DNA of 6,130 bases from CAXMNX01 sp051009475 (lineage in GTDB: Bacteria > Pseudomonadota > Alphaproteobacteria > Rhodobacterales > Rhodobacteraceae), in NCBI GenBank assembly GCA_051009475.1, contig JBPCWO010000348.1, positions 1 through 6,130 of the forward strand, in the 5' to 3' direction. The translations under genes and the position numbers were made by a program. Positions 5,795-6,130 of this stretch are shown one piece after another (within the stretch, counting starts at the first letter, position 1; the number at the start of each line of letters is the position of its first letter). The notes under the pieces are model-generated. The model was not told where the DNA came from. It searched no databases and was given only the letters and a program-made list of their open reading frames with translations.

Positions 5795-6130
5795 AGACGT
5801 TTTTGGGCAAGCCGAAGCAACCCCGATCGACAATGCGGTCGTGGCGCGCAATATCTTTAAAAACTACGGCGAGGTTCAGGCGTTGGAAGACCTCAGCCTG
5901 GAGTTCCCGCGCGGCCAACTGACATCGCTTTTGGGGCCGTCGGGCTGCGGCAAGACCACGCTGCTGAAGATCATCGCTGGTTTGCTTGACCCGAGTTCAG
6001 GCGAAGTCGAGGTCAACGGGCAGGTCGTCACTGGCCCCGGCCCTGACCGCGCTTTCGTGTTTCAGGATTTTGCCTTGCTGCCGTGGGCGAGCGTCTTGCG
6101 CAATGTCTCCTTTGGGCTTGAGTTGCAGGG
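5775..6130 (+). CDS. ABC transporter ATP-binding protein (NitT/TauT type), 5' part
   Basis: Partial gene cut by the right edge; about 118 residues are present, with no stop. It encodes the cytoplasmic ATPase of the transporter. Numbering from the GTG start, an A-loop tyrosine lies at 31 (FKNYGE) and the Walker A motif GPSGCGKTT at 54-62. The Q-loop is FVFQDFALLPW at about 94-104, with the PALLPW-like ending typical of SsuB/TauB/NrtD ATPases. The signature motif, Walker B and H-loop lie outside the window. The start could be GTG at 5775, with AAGGA 7 nt upstream, or the in-frame ATG at 5781, with the same site 13 nt away; spacing favours GTG. Either way the gene overlaps the permease reading frame (20 or 14 nt), suggesting coupled translation and matched amounts of the two subunits. 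Confidence 0.93.
   Translation, partial: MVMSQTKDVFGQAEATPIDNAVVARNIFKNYGEVQALEDLSLEFPRGQLTSLLGPSGCGKTTLLKIIAGLLDPSSGEVEVNGQVVTGPGPDRAFVFQDFALLPWASVLRNVSFGLELQ

Noticed and set aside
5266..5922. Plus-strand open frame of 218 codons across the permease-ATPase junction
   Set aside because: It overlaps two confidently assigned genes in another frame and shows no domain; a high-GC shadow.

Overview
The window looks like chromosomal DNA of an alphaproteobacterium, probably of the marine Rhodobacteraceae (roseobacter) type. This is inferred from the moderately high GC content, the gene style (FCD-type GntR regulator, NitT/TauT-type ABC transporter, fumarylpyruvate-hydrolase-like enzyme) and short GCGGACAAAGC-type hairpin repeats between genes. 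No ribosomal RNA, tRNA, CRISPR array, transposase or phage gene is visible.

Left part (1-1188, minus strand): the N-terminal piece of a small membrane protein resembling the DUF6512 family runs off the left edge. Upstream of it on the same strand is a complete 302-residue EamA/DMT-type exporter-like permease. Middle part (1189-2346): a 423-nt gap holds a cluster of degenerate 24-bp hairpin repeats. It is followed by a plus-strand gene for a 182-residue four-helix membrane protein of unknown function. A further, cleaner copy of the repeat lies between that gene and the next one, which converges on it.

Right part (2347-6130): this is a coherent locus. A minus-strand FAH-superfamily hydrolase gene (close in sequence to fumarylpyruvate hydrolases) is divergent from a plus-strand gene set: FCD/GntR regulator, periplasmic substrate-binding protein, inner-membrane permease and ATPase (the last cut by the right edge). 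The 178-bp divergent control region carries three ACCAAT half-sites, a 60-bp-spaced direct repeat and an AAATTG/CAATTT dyad just before the regulator's start codon. These are good candidates for operators bound by the regulator itself.

The simplest reading is a regulated uptake-and-breakdown locus: the ABC transporter imports a small organic compound, the GntR protein senses it or a metabolite, and the hydrolase cleaves an acylpyruvate-type intermediate. The imported compound cannot be named from sequence alone. A neat hairpin between the binding-protein and permease genes probably sets their expression ratio.

Nothing here is clearly a new kind of system. The most noteworthy items are the repeat family with paired compensatory changes, the operator cluster, the unassigned transporter-hydrolase pairing, and the possible non-standard start codon at the left edge.
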